Source: Pseudonocardia parietis
GTDB taxonomy: Bacteria > Actinomycetota > Actinomycetes > Mycobacteriales > Pseudonocardiaceae
Direction of reading: 5' to 3'
Assembly (NCBI RefSeq): GCF_017876315.1
Contig: NZ_JAGINU010000001.1
Coordinates: forward strand, 4,960,001 to 5,024,000
DNA: 64,000 bases
Shown: piece after piece, positions 32,991-42,142 of the stretch
How the letters are laid out: every line of letters begins with the position of its first letter
Position numbering within the stretch: the stretch's first letter is position 1
Position numbers and translations under genes: made by a program
Notes under the pieces: model-generated
What the model saw: the letters and a program-made list of their open reading frames with translations, nothing else
Database searches by the model: none
What the model was told of the DNA's origin: nothing

Positions 32991-33419
32991 ATGGACTGGA
33001 CGCTCGAGGTCGTCGTACTGCCGGTGTCCGACCTGGACGGCGCCATCGCGTTCTACCGGGACCGGGTCGGCTTCGACCTCGACCACGACACGCGCAACGA
33101 GCACATGCACGTCGCCCAGCTGACCCCGCGCGGGTCGGGCTGCTCGATCGTCGTCGGCTCGCTGCCGTCGCAGAACGAGATGGCGCCGGGCTCGATGCGC
33201 GGGCTGCAGCTCTGTGTCGCCGACGCGTACGCCGCCCGCGCGGAGCTGGTCTCGCGCGGGGTCGAGTGCAGCGAGGTCACCGTGTTCGACGAGCGCGACG
33301 GCGGCACCTTCTTCGGCTTCGCCGACCCCGACGGCAACACCTGGGGCGTGCAGCAACTGCAGGTCCGCGGCGAGCAGCCGCTGATCCCGCACGACGGTCG
33401 CGACCGGTTCGACGCCTGA
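32991..33419 (+). CDS. VOC family protein
   Basis: A 142-residue glyoxalase-fold protein: VVVLPVSDLDGAIAFYRDRVGFDLDHD as the first module and GGTFFGFADPDGNTWGVQQL as the second, with the FxDPDGN motif typical of the family. Metal-ligand positions (His/Glu) are not obvious beyond HMHVAQL. Same strand as, and 12 bases after, the serine hydrolase. Specific substrate unknown. Confidence 0.85.
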   Translation: MDWTLEVVVLPVSDLDGAIAFYRDRVGFDLDHDTRNEHMHVAQLTPRGSGCSIVVGSLPSQNEMAPGSMRGLQLCVADAYAARAELVSRGVECSEVTVFDERDGGTFFGFADPDGNTWGVQQLQVRGEQPLIPHDGRDRFDA

Positions 33420-33429
33420 CGGTTCCCGA

Positions 33430-33483
33430 TTGCGGGACCGCCCCCTCCGGGCGCATACTCGCCTTAATTCAACAACAGTTGAA
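33430..33483 (+). promoter_or_regulatory. promoter and operator of the FAD monooxygenase gene
   Basis: TTGCGG (33430-33435), an 18-base spacer and CATACT (33454-33459) give a plausible promoter. Just downstream, TTCAAC-AACA-GTTGAA (33468-33483) is a perfect 6-base inverted repeat lying at the predicted transcription start, a classical repressor position. No regulator gene is adjacent. Confidence 0.55.
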
Positions 33484-33497
33484 ATGGGGTGGGTGAC

Positions 33498-34757
33498 ATG
33501 GAGCGGACGACGTGCTGCGTGGTCGGGGGCGGGCCGGCCGGGATGATGCTCGGGCTGCTGCTCGCCCGCGCCGGTGTCGAGGTGACCGTGCTGGAGAAGC
33601 ACGGCGACTTCCTGCGTGACTTCCGCGGGGACACCGTGCACCCGACCACCCTGCAGCTGCTCGACGACCTGGGTCTGGGCGAGCGGTTCGCGGCCCTGCC
33701 GCAGAGCCGGGTCGACGAGGTCGCCCTGCCCGGCGAGAACGGCGGGTTGCAGCGGATCGGCAACCTCCGTCTGCTCAGCCGGGTCGGTGTGCGGCACCCG
33801 TACATCGCGCTCGTTCCGCAGTGGGACCTCCTCGACCTGCTCGCCGACGCCGGTCGCGCCGAGCCGGCGTTCCACCTGCGGATGGACACCCGAGCGACCT
33901 CGGTGATCCGGGAGAACGGCCGGGTCGTCGGCGTCCGCTACCGCACCGCGACCGGCGACGGGGAGCACACCGACGGGGAGATCCGGGCCGACCTCACGGT
34001 CGCCTGCGACGGCAGGCACTCGGTGCTGCGGACCGAGTCCGGGCTACCGATGACCGAGTTCGACGTCCCGTTCGACACCTGGTGGTTCCGGCTCCCGCGC
34101 CACACACAGGAGACGCACCCCGCGTTGCTGCCGAAGGTCGGGCGGGGCCGGTTCGCCGTGGTCATCCCCCGCGAGGGCTACTTCCAGATCGCCTACCTGG
34201 CCCGCAAGGGCACCGACGCGCAGCTGCGGGCGCGTGGGGTGGAGGCGTTCCGCGCCGACGTGGCCGAATTGATCCCGGAGGTCGCCGACCGCGTGGACGA
34301 GCTCGCCTCGATGGACGACGTCAAGCATCTCGACGTGCGGCTGAACCGGCTGCGCCGCTGGGCCGTCGACGGCATGCTGTGCATCGGCGACGCCGCGCAC
34401 GCGATGTCGCCGATCGGCGGTGTGGGCATCAACCTGGCGATCCAGGACGCCGTCGCCACCGCCACCCTGCTCGCCGCGCCACTGCGTCGCCGCGCGGTCA
34501 CCCCTCGCGACCTCGCCCGGGTCCGCAACCGCCGGTTGGTGCCGACGACGCTGGTCCAGGGGCTGCAGCGGATCATGCACGCGAACCTCGCGGGCCCGGC
34601 CCTGGCCGGCGAGCTCGACGGCCCGCCGGCCCCGCTGATCCGGTTGATGCGGTGGGTCCCGGCGCTGCAGATCGTCCCTGCTTACCTCGTCGGCGTAGGT
34701 TTCCGTCCGGAGCGCGCCCCCGGCTGGGCCCGCCGCACCCCGGCAACGGTGGTGTGA
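33498..34757 (+). CDS. FAD-dependent monooxygenase (PHBH/UbiH class)
   Basis: A 419-residue group A flavoprotein hydroxylase. Seen: GGGPAGMMLGLLLARAGVEV (GxGxxG, residues 10-15 region), DFRGDTVHP, the middle ACDGRHSVLR (DG motif) and GDAAHAMSPIGGVGINLAIQDA (GD motif). It would hydroxylate an aromatic or activated ring using NAD(P)H. The ATG at 33498 is preferred over the GTG at 33489. Monocistronic, with its own promoter/operator and a strong terminator. Confidence 0.9.
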   Translation: MERTTCCVVGGGPAGMMLGLLLARAGVEVTVLEKHGDFLRDFRGDTVHPTTLQLLDDLGLGERFAALPQSRVDEVALPGENGGLQRIGNLRLLSRVGVRHPYIALVPQWDLLDLLADAGRAEPAFHLRMDTRATSVIRENGRVVGVRYRTATGDGEHTDGEIRADLTVACDGRHSVLRTESGLPMTEFDVPFDTWWFRLPRHTQETHPALLPKVGRGRFAVVIPREGYFQIAYLARKGTDAQLRARGVEAFRADVAELIPEVADRVDELASMDDVKHLDVRLNRLRRWAVDGMLCIGDAAHAMSPIGGVGINLAIQDAVATATLLAAPLRRRAVTPRDLARVRNRRLVPTTLVQGLQRIMHANLAGPALAGELDGPPAPLIRLMRWVPALQIVPAYLVGVGFRPERAPGWARRTPATVV

Positions 34758-34782
34758 CGCCTCGGCGCGAACCTCGGAACCG

Positions 34783-34852
34783 GCTTCACACCTGCTGCAT
34801 CGGCCTCACACCCGCTGCCGCAGGTGTGAGGCCGAGCTCGTGGGTGTGAAGC
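34783..34852. terminator. nested double hairpin, bidirectional terminator
   Basis: Inner stem: TCGGCCTCACACC (34800-34812) pairs perfectly with GGTGTGAGGCCGA (34823-34835) around a 10-base loop. Outer stem: GCTTCACACC (34783-34792) pairs perfectly with GGTGTGAAGC (34843-34852). The element therefore holds four TCACACC units, two direct and two inverted. It lies between the convergent FAD monooxygenase and transporter genes. Confidence 0.75.
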
Positions 34853-34877
34853 AAGCTCCGAGTCGCGGCGCGGGCCG

Positions 34878-36266
34878 TTATCGGCCGGGGGTCCTGGCCT
34901 CGGTCCGCTGTGTGGCCGGGGCGCCGGCGTCCTCGGGCACCGTGAGGTCCCGGTCGACGGTCTCGGGGGCCATCCGGGCCGCGATCAGGCTGATCAGTGC
35001 CATGCCGGACATGTAGACCGCGACCGGGATCCACGACCCGGAGAACGCCGACAGCAACGCGGCGCAGATCAGCGGGGCGACCCCGCCGCCCAGGGCGGAC
35101 GAGAACTCGCGGCCCAGGGTGACGCCGGCGTAGCGGTACCGGCTGCCGAACAGCTCGGGGAAGTAGCTCATCTGCACGCCCACCCCGCCGTTCACCGCCA
35201 GGACGAAGCCGATGATCAGAGTCACCACGATCGCGGTCGGATTGCCGGTGTTCATCGCGATGAACGCCGGCCCGGGCAGCAGCACGATGGCCAGCATGAT
35301 CGACGAGTACACCGGTTTGCGGCCGATCCGGTCGGACAGCGCTCCGAATCCGAACGCGGCGATGCCGCCGCAGATCGCGCCGATCAACAGCACCTTCGGC
35401 ACGAACGACGCGTCGACGCCGACCGTCGAGACGAGATAGGACGCGATGAACACCTGGAACGTGTAGGACTGCGCACTGGCACCGACGTTCATGAACAGGG
35501 CGAGCAGCATCGGACGCCGACCGTGCTGGAAGACCTCACTGGCGGGCTTGCGCGGCGCGACGTGGGCTTCCTTGAGCTCGGTGAACACCGGGCTCTCGTC
35601 GAGCTTGCGCCGGATCACCATCGCCACGACGGTGACGACCAGGCTGGAGATGAACACCAGGCGCCAGCCCCAGGCCAGTACGGCCTCCTCCGGGAGGAGC
35701 TGCACGGCGATCCACACGACCGCGCCGAGCGCGGTGCCGAGCGCGGCGCCGACCATGACCAGCGAGGCATACCGCCCACGCCGGCCGCGCCCGACGGTCT
35801 CGGTGAGCAGCGTGGCGGCCCCGGCCTGCTCGGCACCGGCACCGAAGCCCTGGAGGAACCGGCAGAGCACCAGCAGTACCGGCGCGAAGATTCCGATCGT
35901 CTCGTAGGTCGGCAACAGACCGATCAGCAACGTCGAGCCGCCCATCACCAGCAGCGTCGTCACGAGGATCCACTTGCGCCCGAGCCGGTCGCCGTAGCGG
36001 GAGAAGAACAAGCCGCCCAGCGGTCGGGCGAGGAACCCGACGGCGTAGGCGGAGAAGCTGGCCAGGATGCCGATGGCCGGCGAGACGTTCGGAAAGAACA
36101 GCGTCGAGAACACCAGCGCGGACGCGGTGCCGTAGATGACGAAGTCGTACTGCTCGAGTGTCGTCCCGACCAGGCCGGCCCACGCCGCCTTGCGGGTGGC
36201 ACGCGGGTCGGCCGGCCGATCAGGATCTACTGTGGACGATTTCGGGTTGCTTCCGCTGGTGTCCAT
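34878..36266 (-). CDS. MFS transporter, metabolite:H+ symporter (MHS) type
   Basis: A 462-residue 12-helix major facilitator. The start KAAWAGLVGTTLEQYDFVIYGTASAL and RPLGGLFFSRYGDRLGRK, with ALSDRIGRKPVY in the second half, are typical of the MHS branch (ShiA, KgtP, ProP). Substrates in that branch include organic acids, betaines and shikimate. The ATG at 36266 has GAGG upstream. It lies 53 bases downstream of the sugar-acid dehydrogenase operon on the same strand, so it may import that pathway's substrate. Confidence 0.88.
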   Translation of the reverse strand: MDTSGSNPKSSTVDPDRPADPRATRKAAWAGLVGTTLEQYDFVIYGTASALVFSTLFFPNVSPAIGILASFSAYAVGFLARPLGGLFFSRYGDRLGRKWILVTTLLVMGGSTLLIGLLPTYETIGIFAPVLLVLCRFLQGFGAGAEQAGAATLLTETVGRGRRGRYASLVMVGAALGTALGAVVWIAVQLLPEEAVLAWGWRLVFISSLVVTVVAMVIRRKLDESPVFTELKEAHVAPRKPASEVFQHGRRPMLLALFMNVGASAQSYTFQVFIASYLVSTVGVDASFVPKVLLIGAICGGIAAFGFGALSDRIGRKPVYSSIMLAIVLLPGPAFIAMNTGNPTAIVVTLIIGFVLAVNGGVGVQMSYFPELFGSRYRYAGVTLGREFSSALGGGVAPLICAALLSAFSGSWIPVAVYMSGMALISLIAARMAPETVDRDLTVPEDAGAPATQRTEARTPGR

Positions 36267-36319
36267 GCGTCCTCGGATGGATCGGGCCCCTGCGGGGCGG
36301 GTTCTCGGACGGAAACGGA

Positions 36320-37357
36320 TCAGTCGCCCGGGCGGACGACGACCTTGAGGTGACGCGGATCGGATCCCGGGGCACTCAGCGCCGCGGGTGCGTCGTCGAG
36401 GGCGAACCGGCCGGTCAGCACACCGGCGAGATCCACCCGCCCGGACGCGGCGAGCCCGATGGCGGGCCCGAACGCGTGCACGGACCGGAACGAGGCGTTC
36501 AGGTCGATCTCCCACCGCTGCATCAGTGCGAGCGGCAACCCGTCGACCGACGGCGAGGCCTGCCCGACGACGGTCGCCCGGCCGGCGGGGCCGAGCGCAT
36601 GCATTCCCTGCCACAGCGCGGCCGGCACCGCCGAGCACTCCAGCAACCGGTCGAACGCGGCCGCCGGGAGCTCGTCCCGCGCGGTGTTGACGCATGCCGT
36701 CGCGCCGAGCGCGGCGGCCCGCTCGAGGCGGGCGTCGTGCACGTCGGTGACGACGACCTGCTCCGCACCGGCTGCCCGGGCGACCTGCGCGACCAGCACG
36801 CCGATCGGTCCGGCACCGGTGACCAGCACCCGGTGCCCCGTGGCGACTCCGGCCCGGCGCACCGCGTGCACCGCGACGGCGAGTGGTTCGACCAGTGCGG
36901 CGAGCTCCGTGCCGAGACCGTCCGGGAGCGGATGCACCGCACGGACAGGGACCGCACGGAAGCCGGTCATGGCGCCGTGGGTCGGTGGTGAGCCGAGGCA
37001 GGTGCCGGCCGGGCAGAGGTGGTAGGCCCCGGACCGGCAGGTCGTGCAGCCACCGCAGCCGACCGCGGGCTCGACGGCGACCCGCTCCCCGACGGCGACC
37101 CCGGTCACGCCCTCACCCACGGCAGCCACCACCCCGGCCGCCTCGTGCCCGAGCACCATCGGCCCGCGCAGCACGTTGCGACCGTTGCGGCCCTCGGTGA
37201 AGTAGTGCACGTCGGAGCCGCAGACACCGACCGCCTCGACGGAGACCAGGACCTCGCCGGACGCGGGAACGTCCACGGTCGTCTCCTCGACCCGCAGGTC
37301 GTGGGCTCCGTGCAGGACGGCGGCGCGGGTGCGCTGCGGGACCGCGGGGGCGCTCAT
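36320..37357 (-). CDS. zinc-dependent dehydrogenase, L-idonate/sorbitol (MDR) type
   Basis: A 345-residue medium-chain zinc dehydrogenase. GVCGSDVHYF supplies the first catalytic ligand (Cys) and GHEAAGVVAAVG the second (His-Glu). CGGCTTCRSGAYHLC gives the four structural-zinc Cys. Rossmann loop GAGPIG follows. The HYF after the catalytic Cys and the LCPAGTCLGSPPTHG segment resemble L-idonate 5-dehydrogenase and sorbitol dehydrogenase. ATG start overlaps the previous stop (ATGA, 37354-37357). See the cassette finding for the proposed role. Confidence 0.87.
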   Translation of the reverse strand: MSAPAVPQRTRAAVLHGAHDLRVEETTVDVPASGEVLVSVEAVGVCGSDVHYFTEGRNGRNVLRGPMVLGHEAAGVVAAVGEGVTGVAVGERVAVEPAVGCGGCTTCRSGAYHLCPAGTCLGSPPTHGAMTGFRAVPVRAVHPLPDGLGTELAALVEPLAVAVHAVRRAGVATGHRVLVTGAGPIGVLVAQVARAAGAEQVVVTDVHDARLERAAALGATACVNTARDELPAAAFDRLLECSAVPAALWQGMHALGPAGRATVVGQASPSVDGLPLALMQRWEIDLNASFRSVHAFGPAIGLAASGRVDLAGVLTGRFALDDAPAALSAPGSDPRHLKVVVRPGD

Positions 37358-38808
37358 GCCGCCCTCCGTTCCCCGGCGGCCTCGGCGACGGCGGCCTCCA
37401 CGCCGTGCCGGACCACCACGCCGAACAGCTCGACGACCCGCTCGGCGAACGCCGCGGGCAGCGGGTCACCGAGCAGGTCGAGTGCAGCCCGGACGTGCGC
37501 CGCCACCGGGCCGGACGCCGTTGCGGCCAGCCGCTCCCGCGCCGGCTCGGCCATCGCGGCGGCGTGCGGTCCCGGGTCGAACCCGGGCGACGGGGCGACG
37601 CAGGCCAGCCAGGCCGCCGCGGTCAGCGCGAGGTGGTGCGGCATCCGTCCGGCCGCGAGATGCTCGGCGGCCGGGCCGGGGATCCGCTGGGCCAGCTTCA
37701 GCGAACCGTCCGAACCGACCTGGCGCGTGCGGTGCCCGAGCGCGGTGTTCGACCAGCGGGCGAACAGCGTCGTGGCGTAGTCGTCGGCATCGATCCCGGC
37801 GGGCACCCGGACGGTCGGGCGGTAGTCGTCGTGCAGCACCCGCTCGGCGGCGCCCCGGATACTCGGACGGGCGGCCGAGCGGGCGATCAGATCCTCGCCG
37901 GCGAGCGCGCCCAGGTAGGCGATCAGCGAGTGGGTGCCGTTGAGCAGGCGCAGCTTGAGCAGCTCATAGCCGGCGACGTCGTCGGTGAACACCGCCCCGG
38001 GCACGCCCGCACCGGTGTGTTCCCAGGCGGGGCGGCCGGCGGCGAAGCGGTCCTCCAGCGCCCACATGCTGAAGGGCTCAGCAGGCACCGGTACCGCGTC
38101 GTCCGCGCCGAGCAGCCGGGTCGCGGCGGCGCGGGTCGTCTCGGTGGTGGCCGGGACGATCCGGTCGACCATGGAGTTCGGGAACGTCACGGTGTGCAGG
38201 TACGGCACCAGGTCACCGGCCTCGTCCGCCGGAAGTGCGGCGGCGAACTCGCGGGCCAGCCGCGCGGTGACGTCGCCGTTGCCGAGCAGGTTGTCGCAGC
38301 TCAGCACGGTGACCGGAGCACCGTGGGCGCGGGCCCGCCGGAGCAGGCCGCGGGTGAGCAGCCCGACCGCGGTCGACGTGGCCCCGGCGAGGTCGGCGCG
38401 GATCCCGGGATGGTCGAGATCGAGGCCGCCGGTGCGGGGATCGATCGTGTAGCCCTGCTCGGTGACGGTGAGCGAGATGATCCGGGTGCTCTGGGCGGCC
38501 AGTGCGGCGAGCACCCGCTGCGGGTCACGTGCCGCGACCGCCGTGCCGGTGTGCACCCCGGGTACGACGACCCGCTCCCCCGCGGGCGAGATCTCGACGA
38601 CGGCGTAGCGGTTCGCCTGGGCGGCCATCGCGTCGGCGACGGACGCCGAGCGGGGCGCCACCCCGAGGATTCCCCACGGGCCCTCGACGGACGCCAGCGC
38701 GGCGGCGGTGTGCACCGCCTGGTGTGCGCGGTGGAAGTTGCTCAGTCCGATGTGCACGATCCCGGTGCCGTGCGGGACCGGCGTGTCGGTCGGGAACATG
38801 GTGATCAC
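37354..38808 (-). CDS. mannitol dehydrogenase family protein (polyol 2-dehydrogenase / fructuronate reductase)
   Basis: A 484-residue long-chain dehydrogenase. N-terminal [19 protein letters not shown] is the cofactor region, [12 protein letters not shown] and CDNLLGNG are family motifs, and [10 protein letters not shown] supplies the catalytic Lys-x5-Asn-x2-His. The family includes mannitol 2-dehydrogenase, fructuronate reductase (UxuB) and tagaturonate reductase. A ManD-like dehydratase directly upstream favours D-fructuronate/D-mannonate. The GTG start at 38808 overlaps the dehydratase stop (GTGA). Confidence 0.88.
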   Translation of the reverse strand: MITMFPTDTPVPHGTGIVHIGLSNFHRAHQAVHTAAALASVEGPWGILGVAPRSASVADAMAAQANRYAVVEISPAGERVVVPGVHTGTAVAARDPQRVLAALAAQSTRIISLTVTEQGYTIDPRTGGLDLDHPGIRADLAGATSTAVGLLTRGLLRRARAHGAPVTVLSCDNLLGNGDVTARLAREFAAALPADEAGDLVPYLHTVTFPNSMVDRIVPATTETTRAAATRLLGADDAVPVPAEPFSMWALEDRFAAGRPAWEHTGAGVPGAVFTDDVAGYELLKLRLLNGTHSLIAYLGALAGEDLIARSAARPSIRGAAERVLHDDYRPTVRVPAGIDADDYATTLFARWSNTALGHRTRQVGSDGSLKLAQRIPGPAAEHLAAGRMPHHLALTAAAWLACVAPSPGFDPGPHAAAMAEPARERLAATASGPVAAHVRAALDLLGDPLPAAFAERVVELFGVVVRHGVEAAVAEAAGERRAA

Positions 38809-40022
38809 CAGTCCGTCATCGAGCCGTCGCGGCGGCGCGCGACGGGGAGCAGGGCGGGTTCGTAGGGGAAACGGGCGGCGAGCGCCTCGTCGACCTCGAC
38901 TCCCAGGCCGGGCGTGTCACCGGGGTGCAGGTGCCCGTCGGTGCAGGTCCAGGCGTGCCGGAACACCTCGTGCACCTGCCCCGGGTAGCCCATGTACTCC
39001 TGGATGCCGTGGTTCGGGGTGGCCAGCGCGACGTGCACGGAGGCGGCCATCGCGATCGGTGAGACGTCCGACGGGCCGTGCGGGCTCACCTTCACCTGCC
39101 AGACATCGGCCAGTGCCGCGAGCCTGCGCAACGCGCTGATCCCGCCGCCGTGGGTCACGGCGGCACGGGCGTGGTCGATGAGCTGCTCGGTGATCAGCTG
39201 CTGGAACTCCCACAACGTGGAGAACACCTCGCCGATCGCCAGCGGGGTGGTGGTGTGCGCCCGGACCCGGCGCAGCACGTCCGGGTTCTCGGCCGGGGTG
39301 ACGTCCTCCAGCCAGAACAGGTCGACCGGCTCCAGGGCCTTCCCCAGCCGAGCGGCCTCGATCGGGGTGAGCCGATGGTGGGCGTCGTGCAGCAGCGCCA
39401 GGCCGGGGCCGGTGTGCGCGCGGACCTCGGCGAGTGCGCCGGGCACGTGCCGCAGGTAGGCGGCGGTGTCCCAGACCTCCTCGGCCGGGACGGTGCCGCG
39501 GCCGGCGGGCTCGTAGGCCGGACCGCGGCCGACGCCGTAGACGGTGTCCAGGCCGGGCACACCGGACTGCACCCGGACCGCCGAGAACCCGCGCTCGGTG
39601 GCCGCGTCGACGGCGTCGCACAGCTGCGCGACCTCCCAGCCGGTCGCATGGGTGTAGGCCCGCACCCGGTCCCGGACCGCCCCGCCCAGCAGCTGGTAGA
39701 CGGGCAGGCCCGCGACCTTGCCCTTGATGTCCCACAGCGCGAGGTCCACCGCGCCGATCGCGGTCATGGTGACCGGCCCGCGCCGCCAGTACGCGCCCCG
39801 GTACAGGTACTGCCAGGTGTCCTCGATCCGGGCGGCGTCCCGGCCGACCAGCTGCGGGCACAGGTGCTCACGCAGATAGGCGGCGACGGCGAGCTCCCGG
39901 CCGTTCAGGGTGGCGTCTCCCCAGCCGACCACGCCGTCCACGGTGGTGATCTTGAGGGTGACGTAGTTGCGTCCCGGCGAGGTGAGCAGCACCTCGGCGG
40001 CGACGATACGACCCCCGGTCAT
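38805..40022 (-). CDS. D-mannonate dehydratase-like enzyme, enolase superfamily (ManD/RspA)
   Basis: A 405-residue ManD-type protein, normal length. It shows [27 protein letters not shown] at the N-terminal cap, [28 protein letters not shown], the acid/metal segment [49 protein letters not shown] and the late [10 protein letters not shown] (each quoted only as a landmark). It would dehydrate D-mannonate, or D-gluconate in low-efficiency members, to 2-keto-3-deoxygluconate. ATG at 40022 overlaps the previous stop. Confidence 0.87.
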   Translation of the reverse strand: MTGGRIVAAEVLLTSPGRNYVTLKITTVDGVVGWGDATLNGRELAVAAYLREHLCPQLVGRDAARIEDTWQYLYRGAYWRRGPVTMTAIGAVDLALWDIKGKVAGLPVYQLLGGAVRDRVRAYTHATGWEVAQLCDAVDAATERGFSAVRVQSGVPGLDTVYGVGRGPAYEPAGRGTVPAEEVWDTAAYLRHVPGALAEVRAHTGPGLALLHDAHHRLTPIEAARLGKALEPVDLFWLEDVTPAENPDVLRRVRAHTTTPLAIGEVFSTLWEFQQLITEQLIDHARAAVTHGGGISALRRLAALADVWQVKVSPHGPSDVSPIAMAASVHVALATPNHGIQEYMGYPGQVHEVFRHAWTCTDGHLHPGDTPGLGVEVDEALAARFPYEPALLPVARRRDGSMTDW

Positions 40023-41008
40023 CGCGCCACCGCCACGACGTTGCGCAGCTCGGAACCGGCGGCCAGCCGGTGCACGTTCGCACCGATCTCGGCGGCCCGG
40101 CCGGCGAAGGTCTGATGGGTCAGCCCGGAGGAGTGCGGCGTCATCAGCACGTTCTCCAGGTCGCGGAACGGCAGCTCCGAGGGCTCCGCGCGCGACGAGC
40201 CGGGTTCGGGATAGCCGTACCAGACGTCGATCGCGGCCCCGCCGATCACGCCGTCACGCAGCGCCTCGTAGAGCGGGCGCTCGGCCACCAGGGGGCCGCG
40301 CCCGACGTTGACCAGCACCGCGGTGTCCTTCATGGACCAGAGCTCCGCGGCCCCGATCATGCCCTCGGTCTGCGGCGTCAGCGGAGCGCTGACCACGACG
40401 ACGTCAGCCACCGAGAGCAGGTCGCCGAGCCGGTCGGCGGTGCTGCCCGCCCAGTCCAGACCGGTCGCGGCGGCGTCGATCGCACCACGCCTGCTCACCG
40501 CGACCCCGCGGGCACCGAACACGCGCAACCGGTCCCAGGCCCGGCCGCCGATGTGCCCGAAACCGACGAACCCGACCGTCGCACCGGCCAGTGAGTGCAT
40601 CCAGGGTGCCGTGTCGTCGTAGGCGGGTGTGGGCCATTCTCCGCCGCGCAACGCCGTGTCCTGGGCTCCGAACCCGCGGCGCAGCATGATCGTGGCCGCC
40701 GCGACGTACTCGGCGATCGAGTCCTCGTGGTGGAAGGTGTTCGCGACGACGCAGCCGGTGGGCAGTGCGCCGACGTCGATCCCGTCGGTTCCGGCCCCGG
40801 CGGCATGCACCAGCCGGATCCCCGGCCCCGCCGCGGCGACCTCCTTCGGGCAGCGCCCGGAGATCAGCACCTGCGCGCCGGGTACCAACCCCGCGACGTC
40901 GGCGGCGTCGCGGGTCGGCGACCACACGACCTCGCTCCCGGCCGGCAGCGCGGCCTCCAGCTCGGCACGGAGCCCGACCAGGTTCTGGTCGGCGACGACG
41001 ATCTTCAC
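40019..41008 (-). CDS. D-isomer-specific 2-hydroxyacid dehydrogenase
   Basis: A 329-residue NAD(P)-dependent enzyme of the D-2-hydroxyacid dehydrogenase family. Rossmann loop [23 protein letters not shown] with its substrate-binding Arg context, a later acidic segment ([11 protein letters not shown]) and the catalytic His in TPHSSG are visible. Family members reduce glyoxylate, hydroxypyruvate and 2-keto sugar acids such as 2-keto-gulonate. GTG start at 41008 overlaps the LacI stop (GTGA), with GGAGG 8 bases upstream. Confidence 0.88.
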   Translation of the reverse strand: MKIVVADQNLVGLRAELEAALPAGSEVVWSPTRDAADVAGLVPGAQVLISGRCPKEVAAAGPGIRLVHAAGAGTDGIDVGALPTGCVVANTFHHEDSIAEYVAAATIMLRRGFGAQDTALRGGEWPTPAYDDTAPWMHSLAGATVGFVGFGHIGGRAWDRLRVFGARGVAVSRRGAIDAAATGLDWAGSTADRLGDLLSVADVVVVSAPLTPQTEGMIGAAELWSMKDTAVLVNVGRGPLVAERPLYEALRDGVIGGAAIDVWYGYPEPGSSRAEPSELPFRDLENVLMTPHSSGLTHQTFAGRAAEIGANVHRLAAGSELRNVVAVAR

Positions 41009-42018
41009 GGGGCGACCTCCAGTGCGCCGTCGGCGGCGCGGACCGGCGCCGGGCCGGTGGTGCCGCGCACGACGAAGTGGGTGGGCAGACGGACCACGCG
41101 GGGCGCCGTGCGGTCGGCGCCGGCGCGGCCGAGGATCTCGCAGGCGAGCGTCCCGGCCCGGTCCATCGGGGTGGCGATACTGGACAGGCCGGGGTCGGCC
41201 AGCGCCGCGAACGGGATGTCGTCGCTGCCGACGACGGACAGGTCGTCGGGCACCCGTACGCCGAGCGCGCGGGCACCGGCCAGCAGGCCCAGCGCGACCA
41301 GGTCGTTGTGGGCGATCGCGGCCGTCGCGCCGCCGGCGAGGACCCGGGCCGCCGCGGCGGTACCGCCGTCGACGGTCTCGGTGTGCCAGCCGAGCAGGTG
41401 CAGCTCCAGGCCGTACTCGTCGGCCAGCCGGCGGATCAGGCCGACCCGGTGCTGGTTCGACCAGGAGTCCGAGCGGCCCTGGACGTAGGCGATCCGGCGG
41501 TGACCGAGCGCGTCGAGGTGGTCGACGGTCTGCCGCAGGCCCTGGGTGGAGTCGGCGATGACGCAGTCGCCGCCGGGGACCTCCCGGTTGACCAGCACCG
41601 ACGGCGTCGTCCCGCAGAGGTCCAGCACCTCGGCGCCGTCGAGCCGGGAGGAGTGCACGATGATCCCGTCGACCCGGGCGCGCAGGCCGCTGATGGTCTC
41701 GCGCTCGCGGTCCTGGTCGTAGTCGGTGTCGGCGACGACGACGGTCGTGCGCGACTCCCGCCCGCGTGCCTGGGCTGCCTTCACGAACCGGGAGAACACC
41801 GGGTTGGCGATGTCCGGGACGACGGCGGCGACCGTCGCCGTGTCGGCCGCCTGCGGCCCCGGTTCCGCGGAACGCGGCACGTAGCCCAGCTCCTGTGCCG
41901 CCGCGAGGATCTTGCGGCGGGTCGCGTGGCCGAGCCGGTCCGGGTCGGAGAACGCCCGCGACGCGGTCGACAGGGCGACGCCGGCGGTCCGGGCGACGTC
42001 GGTCAGGGTGGGCGCCAC
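41005..42018 (-). CDS. LacI family transcriptional regulator
   Basis: A 337-residue repressor: N-terminal TLTDVARTAGVALSTASRAF hinge-helix DNA-binding domain, then a periplasmic-binding-protein-like core with VAAVVPDIANPVFSRFVKAA, GIIVHSS, HLDALGHRRIAYVQG and SVVGSDDIPFAALADPGLS. GAGGAGGAG precedes the GTG at 42018. An upstream extension to 42096 would cross its own operators. It is first in the five-gene overlapping operon it should control, via sites at 42070-42109. Confidence 0.92.
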   Translation of the reverse strand: MAPTLTDVARTAGVALSTASRAFSDPDRLGHATRRKILAAAQELGYVPRSAEPGPQAADTATVAAVVPDIANPVFSRFVKAAQARGRESRTTVVVADTDYDQDRERETISGLRARVDGIIVHSSRLDGAEVLDLCGTTPSVLVNREVPGGDCVIADSTQGLRQTVDHLDALGHRRIAYVQGRSDSWSNQHRVGLIRRLADEYGLELHLLGWHTETVDGGTAAAARVLAGGATAAIAHNDLVALGLLAGARALGVRVPDDLSVVGSDDIPFAALADPGLSSIATPMDRAGTLACEILGRAGADRTAPRVVRLPTHFVVRGTTGPAPVRAADGALEVAP

Positions 42019-42069
42019 GTCTCCTCCTCGAGTGGCCCCAGCGGTGGGGCCCGACGAGGGTGCAACGAC

Positions 42070-42109
42070 TTGCGCAAACTTGTCAACGTTTGCCATGAAC
42101 TTGCCAACG
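42070..42109. promoter_or_regulatory. cluster of LacI operator candidates
   Basis: AACTTGTCAACG (42077-42088) and AACTTGCCAACG (42098-42109) are direct repeats 21 bases apart, two helical turns. Each has a TTG-N-CAA dyad. A third dyad, TTGCGCAA (42070-42077), overlaps the first. They sit between the divergent LacI and Lrp genes. Confidence 0.55.
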
Positions 42110-42130
42110 GCGTGCCGGACCGCCGCTGCC

Positions 42131-42136
42131 TACACT
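42131..42136 (+). promoter_or_regulatory. -10 box of an apparently leaderless Lrp transcript
   Basis: TACACT ends 6 bases before the GTG at 42143, so transcription would begin at or next to the start codon. No ribosome binding site and no consensus -35 are visible. Confidence 0.45.
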
Positions 42137-42142
42137 CCGCCC

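Noticed and set aside
30885-34019. A 1044-codon minus-strand open frame
   Set aside because: It is the antisense shadow of the methyltransferase, serine hydrolase, VOC and FAD monooxygenase genes, which all carry clear motifs on the plus strand.
41005-42096. LacI start at 42096
   Set aside because: It would place the start codon within the operator repeats; the GTG at 42018 has a strong GAGGAGGAG site.
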